From positions 21,942 to 85,941 of the forward strand of contig CAZBHH010000011.1 of assembly GCA_964492065.1 (NCBI GenBank): a stretch of 64,000 bases of DNA, in the 5' to 3' direction. This stretch comes from JADKAC01 sp964492065. GTDB taxonomy: Bacteria; Bacteroidota; Bacteroidia; Chitinophagales; BACL12. Both the position numbers and the translations under genes were made by a program. The notes below the pieces were generated by a model. The model searched no databases. It had not been told where the DNA came from and saw nothing but the letters and a program-made list of their open reading frames with translations. The number at the start of each line of letters is the position of its first letter. The first letter of the stretch is position 1. Positions 34,826-44,149 of the stretch are shown here, in pieces.

Positions 34826-36667
34826 ATGCGGCACATTAAACTCCTGATATTGCCATGCATAATTACCATGATGGCAGGGCAACAAACGACAAAAGCTCAA
34901 ATCCAGAAAGGCACAGACATTGACGGAGAAGCAGCCGGCGACTGCTCGGGAATTTCCGTGTGCATGCCCGATCCGGCTACGATAGCAATTGGAGCGCCGT
35001 ACAATGACGGCAGCGGCAGTGATGCCGGCCATGTACGTATTTATTCCTGGGTCGGCAGCGATTGGGTACAAAAAGGTTTAGACCTTGACGGAGAAGCGGC
35101 CGGCGATGTGTCCGGCTGGGTAGTAAGCATGCCCGACTCCAATACAGTAGCTATAGGCGCCTATAGCAATGATGCAATCGGGAGCAATGCCGGCCATGTG
35201 CGCATCTATTCGTGGGATGGCAGCGCCTGGGTACAAAAGGGCTCTGACATTGACGGAGAAGCAGCCGGCGATCAATCGGGTATTTTTGTGAGCATGCCCG
35301 ATGCAGAAACTATTGGTATTGGTGCCATTTTCAATGATGGCAGCGGGAGCAATGCCGGCCATGTGCGCATCTATTCATGGGATGGCAGCGATTGGGAACA
35401 AAAGGGCTCTGACATTGACGGAGAAGCAGAAGAAGACATGTCGGGTCGATGCGTAAGTATGCCCGATGCCAATACAGTGGCTATCGGTGCGTATGGCAAT
35501 GACGACAGTGGAATCAGCGCCGGCCATGTACGTATTTATTCCTGGAGCGGCAGTGTATGGACGCAAAAAGGCATTGATATTGATGGGGAAGCAGCCGGAG
35601 ATTTTTCGGGTTATTTCGCAAGCATGCCCGATGCCAATACCGTGGCTATAGGGGCATCCTATAATTTCGGTAGCGGCGTCAATTCCGGCCATGTGCGCAT
35701 CTATTCGTGGGATGGCAGCGCCTGGGTACAAAAAGGTATTGATATAGACGGGGAAGCAGCCGGCGACGAGTCGGGTATATCAGTGAATATGCCCGATGCC
35801 AATACCGTTGCCATTGGAGCAGTGGGCAATTCCGACAACGGGGCCTATGCCGGTCATGTGCGTATCTATACCTGGGACGGCAGCGCCTGGGTGCAAAAAG
35901 GAATTGACATTGACGGCGAAGCGGCCTATGACTACTCGGGTTGGTCGGTGCATATGCCGGATGTCAATACCGTGGCCATCGGTGCTTGGTTTAATGACGA
36001 CAGCGGAATTGATGCCGGTAATGTACGGGTGTACACCTTTTGTACAAACACCGCAAGCAGCATTTCTCCGTTCGCCTGCAGCAGCTATACTTCACCCAGC
36101 GGAAATTATACATGGACAGCAAGTGGCACATACCAGGATACTATTGCGAATGCTGCCGGATGTGATAGTGTAATTACCATCAACTTAACCGTATATTCAA
36201 TAGACACTTCTGTAGTCAACACATCACCGGTTTTAACTGCTAATGAAAGCGGGGCTGCTTATCAATGGGTGGATTGCAATAATGCGTTTGCTGTTATTCC
36301 GGGAGCAACGAATCAGAGTTATACTGCTACTGCAAATGGAAGCTATGCCGTGATAATAACGAAAGGTGGTTGTACTGATACCTCAGCCTGCCATACAGTA
36401 ACCACTGTCGGCATTGTAGAAAACTCCTTTGACAATATAATAAGTTTGTATCCTAACCCTACAAACGGGCAATTTGAAATTGCCTTCAGTGAATATATTC
36501 AGGATGCAACTGTTGTTGTGCGCAATGCGCTTGGGCAGGAAGTATTAAGCAGAGAGTATGATTCAACAATTCAAATACAACTTAATATAGACGGAGCGCC
36601 GGGCTTTTACTTTGTTGAAATTGCAAATGCGGGGAATAAGGCTGTGCTGAAAGTGGTAAAAGAATAA
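34826..36667 (+). CDS. T9SS-exported protein with seven 55-residue beta-propeller-like repeats
   Basis: 613 residues. A signal peptide (cut about TTKAQ, residue 25) is followed by seven repeats of 55 residues (27 to about 408). Consensus: QKGxDIDGEAAGDxSGxxVS, MPDANTVAIGAxxNDxSGxx, AGHVRIYSWDGSxWV. They recall FG-GAP/integrin-type propeller blades, and seven copies suit a closed seven-bladed ring. Then come an Ig-like or PKD-like stretch with paired Cys (FACSSYTSPSGNYTW, AAGCDSVITINLTVY), a second short beta region (YQWVDCNN...YAVIITKGGCTDTSAC) and a type A T9SS sorting domain (ISLYPNPTNGQFEIAF to KAVLKVVKE). It should be secreted and attached to the cell surface. Ligand unknown. Confidence 0.88.
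   Translation: MRHIKLLILPCIITMMAGQQTTKAQIQKGTDIDGEAAGDCSGISVCMPDPATIAIGAPYNDGSGSDAGHVRIYSWVGSDWVQKGLDLDGEAAGDVSGWVVSMPDSNTVAIGAYSNDAIGSNAGHVRIYSWDGSAWVQKGSDIDGEAAGDQSGIFVSMPDAETIGIGAIFNDGSGSNAGHVRIYSWDGSDWEQKGSDIDGEAEEDMSGRCVSMPDANTVAIGAYGNDDSGISAGHVRIYSWSGSVWTQKGIDIDGEAAGDFSGYFASMPDANTVAIGASYNFGSGVNSGHVRIYSWDGSAWVQKGIDIDGEAAGDESGISVNMPDANTVAIGAVGNSDNGAYAGHVRIYTWDGSAWVQKGIDIDGEAAYDYSGWSVHMPDVNTVAIGAWFNDDSGIDAGNVRVYTFCTNTASSISPFACSSYTSPSGNYTWTASGTYQDTIANAAGCDSVITINLTVYSIDTSVVNTSPVLTANESGAAYQWVDCNNAFAVIPGATNQSYTATANGSYAVIITKGGCTDTSACHTVTTVGIVENSFDNIISLYPNPTNGQFEIAFSEYIQDATVVVRNALGQEVLSREYDSTIQIQLNIDGAPGFYFVEIANAGNKAVLKVVKE
34904..36049 (+). repeat. Seven tandem 165-bp coding repeats
   Basis: Period 165 bp (55 codons), each unit starting at the QKG codons. 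The copies share long near-identical stretches (GGAGAAGCAGCCGG, GCCATGTGCGCATCTATTC) but differ at loop codons, so they are diverging under selection or recent duplicates. The last copy is less complete (VRVYTFCTN). Confidence 0.9.
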
Positions 36668-37050
36668 TTTTTTCAGGTGAAATACAACCTGTTATTGACT
36701 CCACTATTCTTTTTATTACGTTATCCTGGGGAGTTAAATCCGGTTATTATTCAATAGGTTACCTCATTGCCGGTGCAGCACATTCTTTTGCCTTTCGCAT
36801 TGCGTAAAAACAGTCAGAGAAGTGTTGTAAGCAACGCATGAATGGACTTGTTTCGGCAATACACTCAAAACAGACCTTTTTGTTTTTCTGAATACTTAAC
36901 ACAAAGTACTCTGCTGCCGATAGAAAATCACTTTCCGTAAAAAATGCCCGCAAGTTCTGCTGTTCGCTCCATTAAACCTCAATATATGCATGCTTCGAAA
37001 CTAAATCCTGTGCTTGTTCTTTAAAAGTAAATGCTCCTTTTGCCCGGACG
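36668..37050. other. Region between the propeller gene and the IS remnant
   Basis: Probably non-coding or decayed. A minus-strand frame at 36759-36953 starts at TTG and encodes a 64-residue Cys-containing peptide with no recognised family; it lies directly downstream of the orfA remnant and could be left-over DNA of the same insertion, though it does not look like an IS3 OrfB. Confidence 0.4.
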
Positions 37051-37317
37051 TTACCACTTTTTTGAATTAACATCCTTTAATATCTGAATATCCAAAGCCT
37101 GATCCGCTGCGATCCGTTTTAATCGGCTGTTCTCTTGCACTAACTCTCTGAGTCTGCGCAGTCCTTCAGATGAAAGACCACCATATTACTTCTTCCGGTT
37201 GTAAAATGTTTGATTCGTTACGCCGTGTTTTCGGCAAATTTCTGCCACTGTTAAGCCGTTTTCCTGCTCCTTTAGTACTGCAAGAATTTGCTCCTCAGTA
37301 AATTTCGATTTTTTCAT
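37051..37317 (-). pseudogene. IS3-family transposase orfA remnant with an internal stop
   Basis: From the ATG at 37317 the minus strand reads MKKSKFTEEQILAVLKEQEN, GLTVAEICRKHGVTNQTFYN, RKK, then TAA (37186-37188) where the family has a Lys codon, then YGGLSSEGLRRLRELVQEN, SRLKRIAADQALDIQILKDV, NSKKW and a stop at 37051. This is the helix-turn-helix plus leucine-zipper plan of IS3-group OrfA. The nonsense codon and the lack of any OrfB (the DDE integrase) show that the element is dead. Confidence 0.88.
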
Positions 37318-37830
37318 TGACTTTTTTATTTAAGGTTAAGATGGAAATTCCATTTTTATCCTGTCCTAAAAAGTCAGCCATGTACTGTCCGGCCAAAAGA
37401 ATCCAATGCATATTTTCAATTCCTTTCCTTCTATATTGACGAGCCGGAAGAAAAATTACATGCGCTGCAAATATATGGCTCGGTGTATCTGGTTGCAGTT
37501 CTTTTGATTTTGCAGAATGATTTTTTGTCTTTTAATCGTTGGGTGCATCTGAGCGCTGTTGCCCCACCTCATGTACCCCTTGTGAATGTGCATCAAAATG
37601 CATTGCAAAGGGAGGAAGGTGGTCATCCTGTGGGGGACGCTTGATTTGGCATGAAAGATTCTGCTTTGCGATGTGCCGGTATGGAGGATTGGCGATGGAT
37701 ATTGCGCATAGATAATTATCTTTATCCCCAACACACGCATTGACATGCAAATGCATGTATTTCCGTAGAAAAATGCCGCCCCGGTTTTTGAATTTTTGCG
37801 GAAGAAGATTAATGAAATAAAATTTGAGTT
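37318..37830. other. IS flank and non-coding region before the C1 peptidase gene
   Basis: An ATGGAA-A-TTCCAT palindrome (37341-37353) and the stretch TGTCCTAAAAAGTCAGCCAT (about 37362-37381) may be part of the IS terminal repeat, but no matching second end was found. From about 37390 to 37645 one plus-strand frame is open without an ATG; its peptide matches nothing I know. Just before the next gene, AAAATTTG ends 4 nt from the ATG. Confidence 0.4.
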
Positions 37831-39384
37831 ATGCCGATACGCATGGTAGAAGATCCCGGTGAAAAACGATCAGCCGATAATTCGAGAACCACCCGGGGTC
37901 CGGGCGGAGGTGGCATTGGCACAGCGCTGTTGCCGATGTTGTTATCGCTATTTCGCAAGAACCCAAAATCGATGTTGTTCCTGGTGATTGCCGGCATTGC
38001 CATTTATTATTTTGCAGGCAGCAAGAGTTGCGGTTCCGGCGGCGGCGATATGATCAGCTCGCTTTTTACCGGATTAAATTTCAATCCGGAACAATACGAT
38101 AATGTCGAGGTGTTTGAGCCGTTGGCCGACAATGTAAACAATCCCCTGCCCGAGCGGGTAAGCCTGGAGCAATATGCGCCGCAGCGGCTCGACCAGGGGC
38201 AGCAGGGCAGTTGTGTCGGTTGGGGCAGCGCCTACAGCGCCCGCACTATCCTGGAGGCGATACGCACCGGGAAAGATCCCGATGCCATTGCCTTCAGCCC
38301 TTCGTTTCTCTACAATCAAATCGGGTTGCAGGGATGCCAGGGCGCTTACCTGAACGAGGCGATGGATGTGATGAAAGGCGAAGGGCTACTGCCGTTCAGC
38401 CAGTTTCCCTACAATGAAAACGACTGTTCCAAACAGCCCTCTTCGGCGCAGAAGCAGGCCGCCGCCGCATTTAAAATGCCGGGGTACAACCGGCTGACGC
38501 AGGGCGATTCCAAAGGCATCGGCAACGAGCAGGTGGATATGCTGGCCATTAAGCAAAACCTGGCCCAGGGCGCCCCGGTTGTCATCGGCATGATGGTAGG
38601 CGGCTCGTTCATGCAGGGCATGATGGGCAACGAAGTGTGGATACCCACCGCATCGGATTACAATATGCGCAATTTTGGCGGGCACTGCATGTCCGTGATC
38701 GGTTATGACGACTACAAGGAAGGCGGTGCCTTTCAGATTATGAACAGTTGGGGTAGCGCCTGGGGCATCAACGGGCTGGCATGGGTGCGCTATAAAGACT
38801 TCGCCATATTCACCAAAGAGGCTTACGGCATTTACCCGATGGGCAATCCAAACAAGCCGCTGTCCAATGCGTTCAACGTGTCGTTCGGGCTGGTGAACAC
38901 CGCAAATAATCGGCATATCGCATTGAGCAAATCGGGGCCTTACAGTTTTAATACCAATACGCCCATTGCCAAAGGCGATAAGTTTAAAATAGAAGTTACA
39001 AACACGCAGGAGTGTTATACTTATGTATTCGGCAAGGAGACCGACGGCAGCAATTACGTGCTGTTTCCCTACACCGAAAAGCACTCGCCCTATTGCGGCA
39101 TTACCGGCACCCGCCTGTTTCCCCGCGATTACAGTATGCAGGCCGACTCAATCGGCAATGCGGATTTCATGGCCATCGTGGTTACCAAACAACCACTGGA
39201 TTACAAAGCATTCAGCGAAAAAGTGAATGCGCTGGAAGGCGACTACGAACACAAGTTGGCCGATGCGCTTGGCGGCAAACTGCTCGACGGCATTCAATGG
39301 CAACAGGGCGAAACCATCGGCTTTGAAGCTTCCGGCGGCGATGATGGCGCTGTATTGATGGTGATCGAAATCGATAAGCGGTAG
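37831..39384 (+). CDS. Membrane-anchored papain-like (C1) cysteine peptidase with DUF4384-like tail
   Basis: 517 residues. A polar N-terminus (MPIRMVEDPGEKRSADNSRT) with a Gly-rich piece is followed by a membrane helix (about 46-63) and then a C1 fold at 95-335. The catalytic set is complete: QGQQGSCVGWGSAYS (oxyanion Gln and Cys128), GGHCMSVIGYDD (His285) and IMNSWGSAWG (Asn305). No propeptide is evident between the helix and the catalytic domain. Residues 345-515 resemble DUF4384-type beta domains (TPIAKGDKFKIEVTNTQECY, VLFPYTEKHSPY). The N-terminus is like that found on membrane-bound zinc peptidases of the phylum. Substrate unknown. Confidence 0.88.
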   Translation: MPIRMVEDPGEKRSADNSRTTRGPGGGGIGTALLPMLLSLFRKNPKSMLFLVIAGIAIYYFAGSKSCGSGGGDMISSLFTGLNFNPEQYDNVEVFEPLADNVNNPLPERVSLEQYAPQRLDQGQQGSCVGWGSAYSARTILEAIRTGKDPDAIAFSPSFLYNQIGLQGCQGAYLNEAMDVMKGEGLLPFSQFPYNENDCSKQPSSAQKQAAAAFKMPGYNRLTQGDSKGIGNEQVDMLAIKQNLAQGAPVVIGMMVGGSFMQGMMGNEVWIPTASDYNMRNFGGHCMSVIGYDDYKEGGAFQIMNSWGSAWGINGLAWVRYKDFAIFTKEAYGIYPMGNPNKPLSNAFNVSFGLVNTANNRHIALSKSGPYSFNTNTPIAKGDKFKIEVTNTQECYTYVFGKETDGSNYVLFPYTEKHSPYCGITGTRLFPRDYSMQADSIGNADFMAIVVTKQPLDYKAFSEKVNALEGDYEHKLADALGGKLLDGIQWQQGETIGFEASGGDDGAVLMVIEIDKR

Positions 39385-39389
39385 GGATA

Positions 39390-41276
39390 TTACTGCACCG
39401 CAATTTCACGGCTCTTGACAAGAAGGCCTTGTGTATCAAAAATCGAGATGATATACATCCCTCCAGCCAGTTGCGAAACGTCAAAGGTGTCAAAGCGACG
39501 GATTGGGCGGTCTATGAGCAGGCGCCCCTGCAGATCGTACATGCGCAGGTTGTAAAACGCATCGCCGCATAATGTTACCGCAATTTTATCATCTGCTGGA
39601 ACGGGATATACTTTGAAATCGAAATCGCCGCACTCTACAAGGTTACCCAGTATGACTGCCTCTCCGTCAATTATGTGCTGCATCGGGTCGAAGTTGAGCG
39701 TATTGACGGCCGCATGCAATTGCAGATACACCACCTGGTGATTTACCGTATTCTGAACGACGATACTCGTATCGTAACCCGCACTGCTGAACCGCAACTC
39801 CAGCGGCAATTCAAAAAAACTGACATCGGGATGCGATTGTACCTGGTCAATCACCAGCTCAACCATATTGTCCGCATCCTGCGTCCACGAAATAGTATAG
39901 GTGGGAAAACCTTGTCCGTATATCCAGTCATCGAAATACCAGTCCAAATCGCCGCCGTAAACTGCTTCGAAATGATCTGTCAATTGGCGGGTGGTGGCAA
40001 AACCGTTTGCAATGGCGGGGTCGTACAGGTAATTGTTCAGCGCCTCAAAAAATATCGAATCGCCCACTACCCATCGCAACTGGTGCAACACCAATGCGCC
40101 CTTGGAATACGTCAATCGCCCGCTGAACACACGGGATACCAGCGAAGTATCTTCACAGAACACAGAGCCGTCGGGAGCGCTGGTGGCCCAAACATTTCTC
40201 CAGTACAAAAAATTTTGAAATGCATCGGGTTTTAAAAATTCCAGGCACATCCCGCTCAGGTATGTGGCGAAACCCTCGTTGAGCCAGATATCCTGCCAAC
40301 TGGCGCAGGTGACAAAATCGCCAAACCAGTGGTGTGCCAGTTCATGTGCCAGCAGTTCGTAATCCCATACCCCGACAAAGGTGATTGTCTGGTGTTCCAT
40401 CCCCCCGGCGAAATTGCATTCGGCATGCCCGTATTTTTCATCGGCAAAGGGATACGTACCGAACAACTGCGAAAACAACAGCATCGGCCCGGCGAGTTCG
40501 GAGGTGGCCGTTTGCGCCGTTGCCAGCGACTCGGGATACACGTAATTTTCAACCAGCACCGACACATCGCCCAGTGTAATCGTATCGTTGTATTGCACGT
40601 AATTGGTTACCGCCAGGCAAACGAGGTAGGTGGCCACCGGGTGCCGGTGTTTCCAGTGCCAGGTTGTAAAGCCGCCGGAACTCAGCGCCGACATCAGCAG
40701 CCCGTTACTTACGGCGGTATAGCCGTTGGGTACCGTTATAAACACATCCATCGAATCTATCTTATCCGTCAGCGTCTGTTTGCAGGGCCACCAGTCCTGG
40801 GCGCCATAGGGTTCGGAAAGTGTCCATATTACCGGCACCGAGTCGTGGGTGTCTTGCATGAAGCTGCCAAACCCGGTACCGGCAGGCGCTCCATGGTAAT
40901 GCACCACAACGGTATCCGTTTGCCCGGCGCCGAACACAGCGGGTATTTCCAGGAAATCGACGCTGTGAATGACGCCGGTAATTTTTTCGCCATTGATAAA
41001 CACGCTGTCGGCGATGAGCGCTGCGCTCATATTAAAAGTGATACCGCTCATGTCTTCAGAGGGGAGGATATGCGAGGTGATTGTGCCGGCGATAAAATTG
41101 ACATCGGGGTCCACCTGCCATTGCATTTTTTGGTAGATGAGATCGTAGTGCGCATCCGTTGAGCGCAGCACCTGGGCATTATCCGCAGGCAATTGCGCCG
41201 CAGCATGGCCTGGCGGCAAAAGACACAGCGCCACCCCAAGCGCAATGCACAGCTTCCTTATCGGTGTTTTAAACAT
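39390..41276 (-). CDS. M1-family metallopeptidase with T9SS sorting domain
   Basis: 628 residues from the ATG at 41276 (MFKTPIRKLCIALGVALCLL), which gives a good signal peptide (cut about HAAAQ); the frame upstream to 41477 overlaps the next gene and is basic, non-conserved sequence. The aminopeptidase exopeptidase motif is GGMEHQTITF (family GxMEN, here GGMEH), and the zinc site is HELAHHWFGD (311-320) with WLNEGFATYL (Glu334). The C-terminus is a T9SS sorting domain: DFKVYPVPADDKIAV to SREIAVQ. It should be a secreted, cell-surface peptidase. The TlpA-like gene lies 57 bp upstream on the same strand. Confidence 0.92.
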   Translation of the reverse strand: MFKTPIRKLCIALGVALCLLPPGHAAAQLPADNAQVLRSTDAHYDLIYQKMQWQVDPDVNFIAGTITSHILPSEDMSGITFNMSAALIADSVFINGEKITGVIHSVDFLEIPAVFGAGQTDTVVVHYHGAPAGTGFGSFMQDTHDSVPVIWTLSEPYGAQDWWPCKQTLTDKIDSMDVFITVPNGYTAVSNGLLMSALSSGGFTTWHWKHRHPVATYLVCLAVTNYVQYNDTITLGDVSVLVENYVYPESLATAQTATSELAGPMLLFSQLFGTYPFADEKYGHAECNFAGGMEHQTITFVGVWDYELLAHELAHHWFGDFVTCASWQDIWLNEGFATYLSGMCLEFLKPDAFQNFLYWRNVWATSAPDGSVFCEDTSLVSRVFSGRLTYSKGALVLHQLRWVVGDSIFFEALNNYLYDPAIANGFATTRQLTDHFEAVYGGDLDWYFDDWIYGQGFPTYTISWTQDADNMVELVIDQVQSHPDVSFFELPLELRFSSAGYDTSIVVQNTVNHQVVYLQLHAAVNTLNFDPMQHIIDGEAVILGNLVECGDFDFKVYPVPADDKIAVTLCGDAFYNLRMYDLQGRLLIDRPIRRFDTFDVSQLAGGMYIISIFDTQGLLVKSREIAVQ

Positions 41277-41332
41277 TCGAATAAATGTAACGGAAATTAC
41301 ACATCTTTTCACCATCGCATCGCGGCAAAATC

Positions 41333-42499
41333 TCAATGCGTTACCAGGTATTCTCCTACGGCGTGATCCAAAGCGGCGCCCCTGAGATTCTCGGCGATGA
41401 TTATCCCTTCCTTGTCGATCAGGAAGGAAGCGGGTATTCCGGAGACGTGATATGCCGATGCTGCCGACGACTCCCATTGGTTCAGCTCGCTGACGTGATA
41501 CGGCCAGTCGAGCTTATCATTGGCAATGGCACGCATCCACGCATCGCGGTTCACATCCAGCGAGACGCTGAACACCGTAAATCCCTTATCCTTGTATTTG
41601 TCGTACACCTGCACCACATTGGGATTTTCCCGGCGGCAGGGAGCGCACCAGCTCGCCCAAAAGTCCAGCAGCACCAAGCGCCCTTTCAGCGCACTGAGGG
41701 AAAATACCTGGCCGTCGGGGCTGCGCATTTCAATGTCGGGCGCCGGTTTGCCGATGAAAGAATTTGCCGGTGCACTTTCTTCAAACATGGCATACCTCTC
41801 GATTTTCGAGCGCAGCTCCTTTGCGTAAACCGAGGTGGTATCGGTTTTAAAAATTTGTTCGGCCATGGTCTGTATCACTGCGAAATGCGTGGAGAACTGC
41901 AGGCTTTCGATGGCGATAATTTTGTTGGCAACGGAATGAGCGGTATCGGCGTAGTGCACGATGTAATCGATATAGTTTTTGTTTTCCGCCTCGTAGGCTG
42001 CCGCAGCCACGGTAGCTAAAGAGTCATTGCCCGCATCGCGGTAGGCCTTTATACGGGAGCGTTTGTCTAAAACCGCATTTTTGAAATTGCGGCTCGCCTC
42101 GATAAATCCGTAAAACGATGCATTGCTGGCAGAGCCCTTCACTTCCGGCATATCGGTACTGTTGGGGTCGGCATGGACAATGGTATTATCGCTGTTTAGC
42201 GAAAGGATCACCTGGTAGCCGGGGTCCTGTAACAGCCGGATGCGCAAAATTACCGGCCCGCCCGGGATACCGGTAACGGCAAATGCGCCCTCGCCATCCG
42301 TGGTCACCGTATCGAGTACCACAGCCGACGGTGCGCTGTTGATGTTCGGAAACGAGAGCATCTCCACCCGCAGTGTTTCGTTTGCCGCACCGCTGAATGT
42401 CCCCTGTATGGCGTAGGTCTTTTCTCTCTTCGGCACACATGCCGCTACGAGTATGGCAATACATACCGGTAACCAGTGTACAATACGTTTTTTTATCAT
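41333..42499 (-). CDS. TlpA-like thioredoxin-fold lipoprotein (DUF4369 + AhpC/TSA)
   Basis: 388 residues. Lipoprotein signal ending LVAAC (Cys21). Residues 30-125 form a DUF4369-like beta domain (YAIQGTFSGAANETLRVEML), 130-245 a helical linker, and 252-388 a thioredoxin-fold domain with WCAPC (284-288) and the cis-Pro loop VSGIPASFLID. Such proteins are periplasmic thiol oxidoreductases of the ResA/TlpA kind. It could serve the disulphides of the co-directional secreted peptidase downstream, by inference only. gatB lies 15 bp upstream on the same strand. Confidence 0.9.
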   Translation of the reverse strand: MIKKRIVHWLPVCIAILVAACVPKREKTYAIQGTFSGAANETLRVEMLSFPNINSAPSAVVLDTVTTDGEGAFAVTGIPGGPVILRIRLLQDPGYQVILSLNSDNTIVHADPNSTDMPEVKGSASNASFYGFIEASRNFKNAVLDKRSRIKAYRDAGNDSLATVAAAAYEAENKNYIDYIVHYADTAHSVANKIIAIESLQFSTHFAVIQTMAEQIFKTDTTSVYAKELRSKIERYAMFEESAPANSFIGKPAPDIEMRSPDGQVFSLSALKGRLVLLDFWASWCAPCRRENPNVVQVYDKYKDKGFTVFSVSLDVNRDAWMRAIANDKLDWPYHVSELNQWESSAASAYHVSGIPASFLIDKEGIIIAENLRGAALDHAVGEYLVTH

Positions 42500-42514
42500 G
42501 GCGTTCTCCCTGCT

Positions 42515-43963
42515 TTAATTATTCAGCGCTTCTTCCAGCAATTGCTTTGTTATTTTCGGATCGGCTTTGCCATTGCTCTGCTTCATCACTTCGCCCATGA
42601 ACAATCCGAGGATGCCCTTCTTGCCGTTGCGGTATTCCTCCACCTTGGCGGGGAACCTGGCGAGCGCCTCTGCTATCAACGCCCGGATGGCGCTGTCGTC
42701 GCTTTCCATCAACAGGTGCATGGCGGCTGCCAGTTCTGCCACCGGTTGTCCGGGATTCGACAACAATGCGGGAAAGAGTTGTTGCGATGCGATGGTGAAA
42801 TTTATTTTGCCGCTGTCTATAAGTGCGATAATGCCGGCAATTTGTTCAGGAGCCGGCGGAAACGCATCTATACCCTTTGCATTGCTGTTCATCCATTCTT
42901 TTACCGGGCCCATCATCCAGTTTGCGGCGCTTTTATACTGGTCGGTATGGCGAATCAGCTCTTCGAAATACAGGGCAATTTCCTTTTCCGATGTCAGGAT
43001 TTCGGCATCGTACACCGTCAGCCCCAGTTGTTCGATGTAGCGGTGCATAAGTGTTCGGGGCAGTGCGGGCATAGCGCTTTGCACGGCTGCAATCATGTCG
43101 TCGCTAATGAATACCGGCGGCAGGTCGGGTTCGGGGAAATAGCGGTAGTCGTGTGCCGCTTCCTTGCTGCGCATACTGAAGGTTATGCCGCGGGCTGCAT
43201 CGAAGCTGCGGGTTTCCTGTTCTATCACTTCGCCCCGTTCAATTGCCTCCACCTGGCGTTTGATTTCGTATTCGATGGCACGCTTCACATTGCGGATACT
43301 GTTCATGTTTTTCACTTCCACTTTCACGCCGAAGTGCGGATCGCCTTTTTTGCGCACGCTCACATTGGCATCGCAGCGCAGGCTGCCCTCTTCCATATTG
43401 CCATCGCATACGCCGAGATAGCGCACTAATTGCCGGATTTCGGTGAGGTAGTCGTAGGCATCGGCATCGCTGCGCAAGTCGGGTTCGCTGACTATTTCAA
43501 TCAGCGGCGTACCGGCACGGTTCAGGTCCACCAGTGTAAAAAACGGATCCAGTTCGTGGATGCTCTTGCCGGCATCCTCTTCGAGGTGGATGCGGTGAAT
43601 GCGTATGCGCCGCTCCTGACCGTATGCGCCGATAAGGACGTAGCCGTCGGTGCAAAGAGGTGTTTTATCCTGGGTGATCTGGTAGCCTTTCGGCAAATCG
43701 GCGTAGAAGTAATTCTTGCGGGCGAACTGGTTTACCCGGTTGATGGTGCAGTGAGTAGCCAATCCGACCAACATGGCGAGTTCGAGGCTTTTGCCGTTCA
43801 TCACCGGCAGCGTACCCGGGTGGCCGAGCGTCACCACGCTGACATGCGTGTTCGGTGCTCCGCCATATTCTGAAATATCGGATGAATAGGCTTTGGATCG
43901 GGTGAGGAGTTGCGCATGTACTTCCAATCCTATTACCGGTTCGTATTTCTCGTAAATATCCAT
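42515..43963 (-). CDS. gatB: Aspartyl/glutamyl-tRNA amidotransferase subunit B
   Basis: 482 residues. GatB makes the ATP-dependent activation step that turns Glu-tRNA(Gln), and often Asp-tRNA(Asn), into the amide form. Motifs: YEPVIGLEVHAQLLT, GHPGTLPVMN, KNYFYADLPKGYQITQ, GSLRCDANVSVRKKG, VKNMNSIRNVKRAIEYEI (in part: KNMNSIRNVKRAIEYE) and DYRYFPEPDLPP, then the YqeY-like C-terminal domain. GatA and GatC are not in the window. A TATCTTTG -7 element lies 19 bp upstream. Confidence 0.97.
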   Translation of the reverse strand: MDIYEKYEPVIGLEVHAQLLTRSKAYSSDISEYGGAPNTHVSVVTLGHPGTLPVMNGKSLELAMLVGLATHCTINRVNQFARKNYFYADLPKGYQITQDKTPLCTDGYVLIGAYGQERRIRIHRIHLEEDAGKSIHELDPFFTLVDLNRAGTPLIEIVSEPDLRSDADAYDYLTEIRQLVRYLGVCDGNMEEGSLRCDANVSVRKKGDPHFGVKVEVKNMNSIRNVKRAIEYEIKRQVEAIERGEVIEQETRSFDAARGITFSMRSKEAAHDYRYFPEPDLPPVFISDDMIAAVQSAMPALPRTLMHRYIEQLGLTVYDAEILTSEKEIALYFEELIRHTDQYKSAANWMMGPVKEWMNSNAKGIDAFPPAPEQIAGIIALIDSGKINFTIASQQLFPALLSNPGQPVAELAAAMHLLMESDDSAIRALIAEALARFPAKVEEYRNGKKGILGLFMGEVMKQSNGKADPKITKQLLEEALNN

Positions 43964-43982
43964 AATCGTATCCGTGGAGCTT

Positions 43983-43990
43983 CAAAGATA
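43983..43990 (-). promoter_or_regulatory. -7 promoter element TATCTTTG for gatB
   Basis: Exact TAnnTTTG match on the minus strand, 19 bp before the gatB ATG. No clear -33 element. Confidence 0.45.
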
Positions 43991-44149
43991 CGAAACGCAG
44001 TGAGCCAACCAGGGGTGGCGTATTCCACAAACGGCGCAGGAATATGCTCCGTTGCAGAGTCCTGTTTTTGCCGCATCTGTTTAGTGTCAAATTATTTTTC
44101 AACCAACGGAAATACCCCTTTCAATCATCTGGTTAGTAATTTTACAGGT

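Noticed and set aside
34904..36049. Regular repeats as a CRISPR array
   Set aside because: The period is 165 bp, repeats and intervals are both coding in one frame, and no cas gene is present.
40329..41162. 277-codon plus-strand frame inside the M1 peptidase gene
   Set aside because: Antisense to conserved zinc-site sequence; Gly/His/Arg-rich shadow.
42476..43429. 317-codon plus-strand frame across gatB
   Set aside because: It lies wholly antisense to the well-conserved gatB and its peptide is His/Phe/Cys-rich with no family; the frame is a side effect of gatB codon use.
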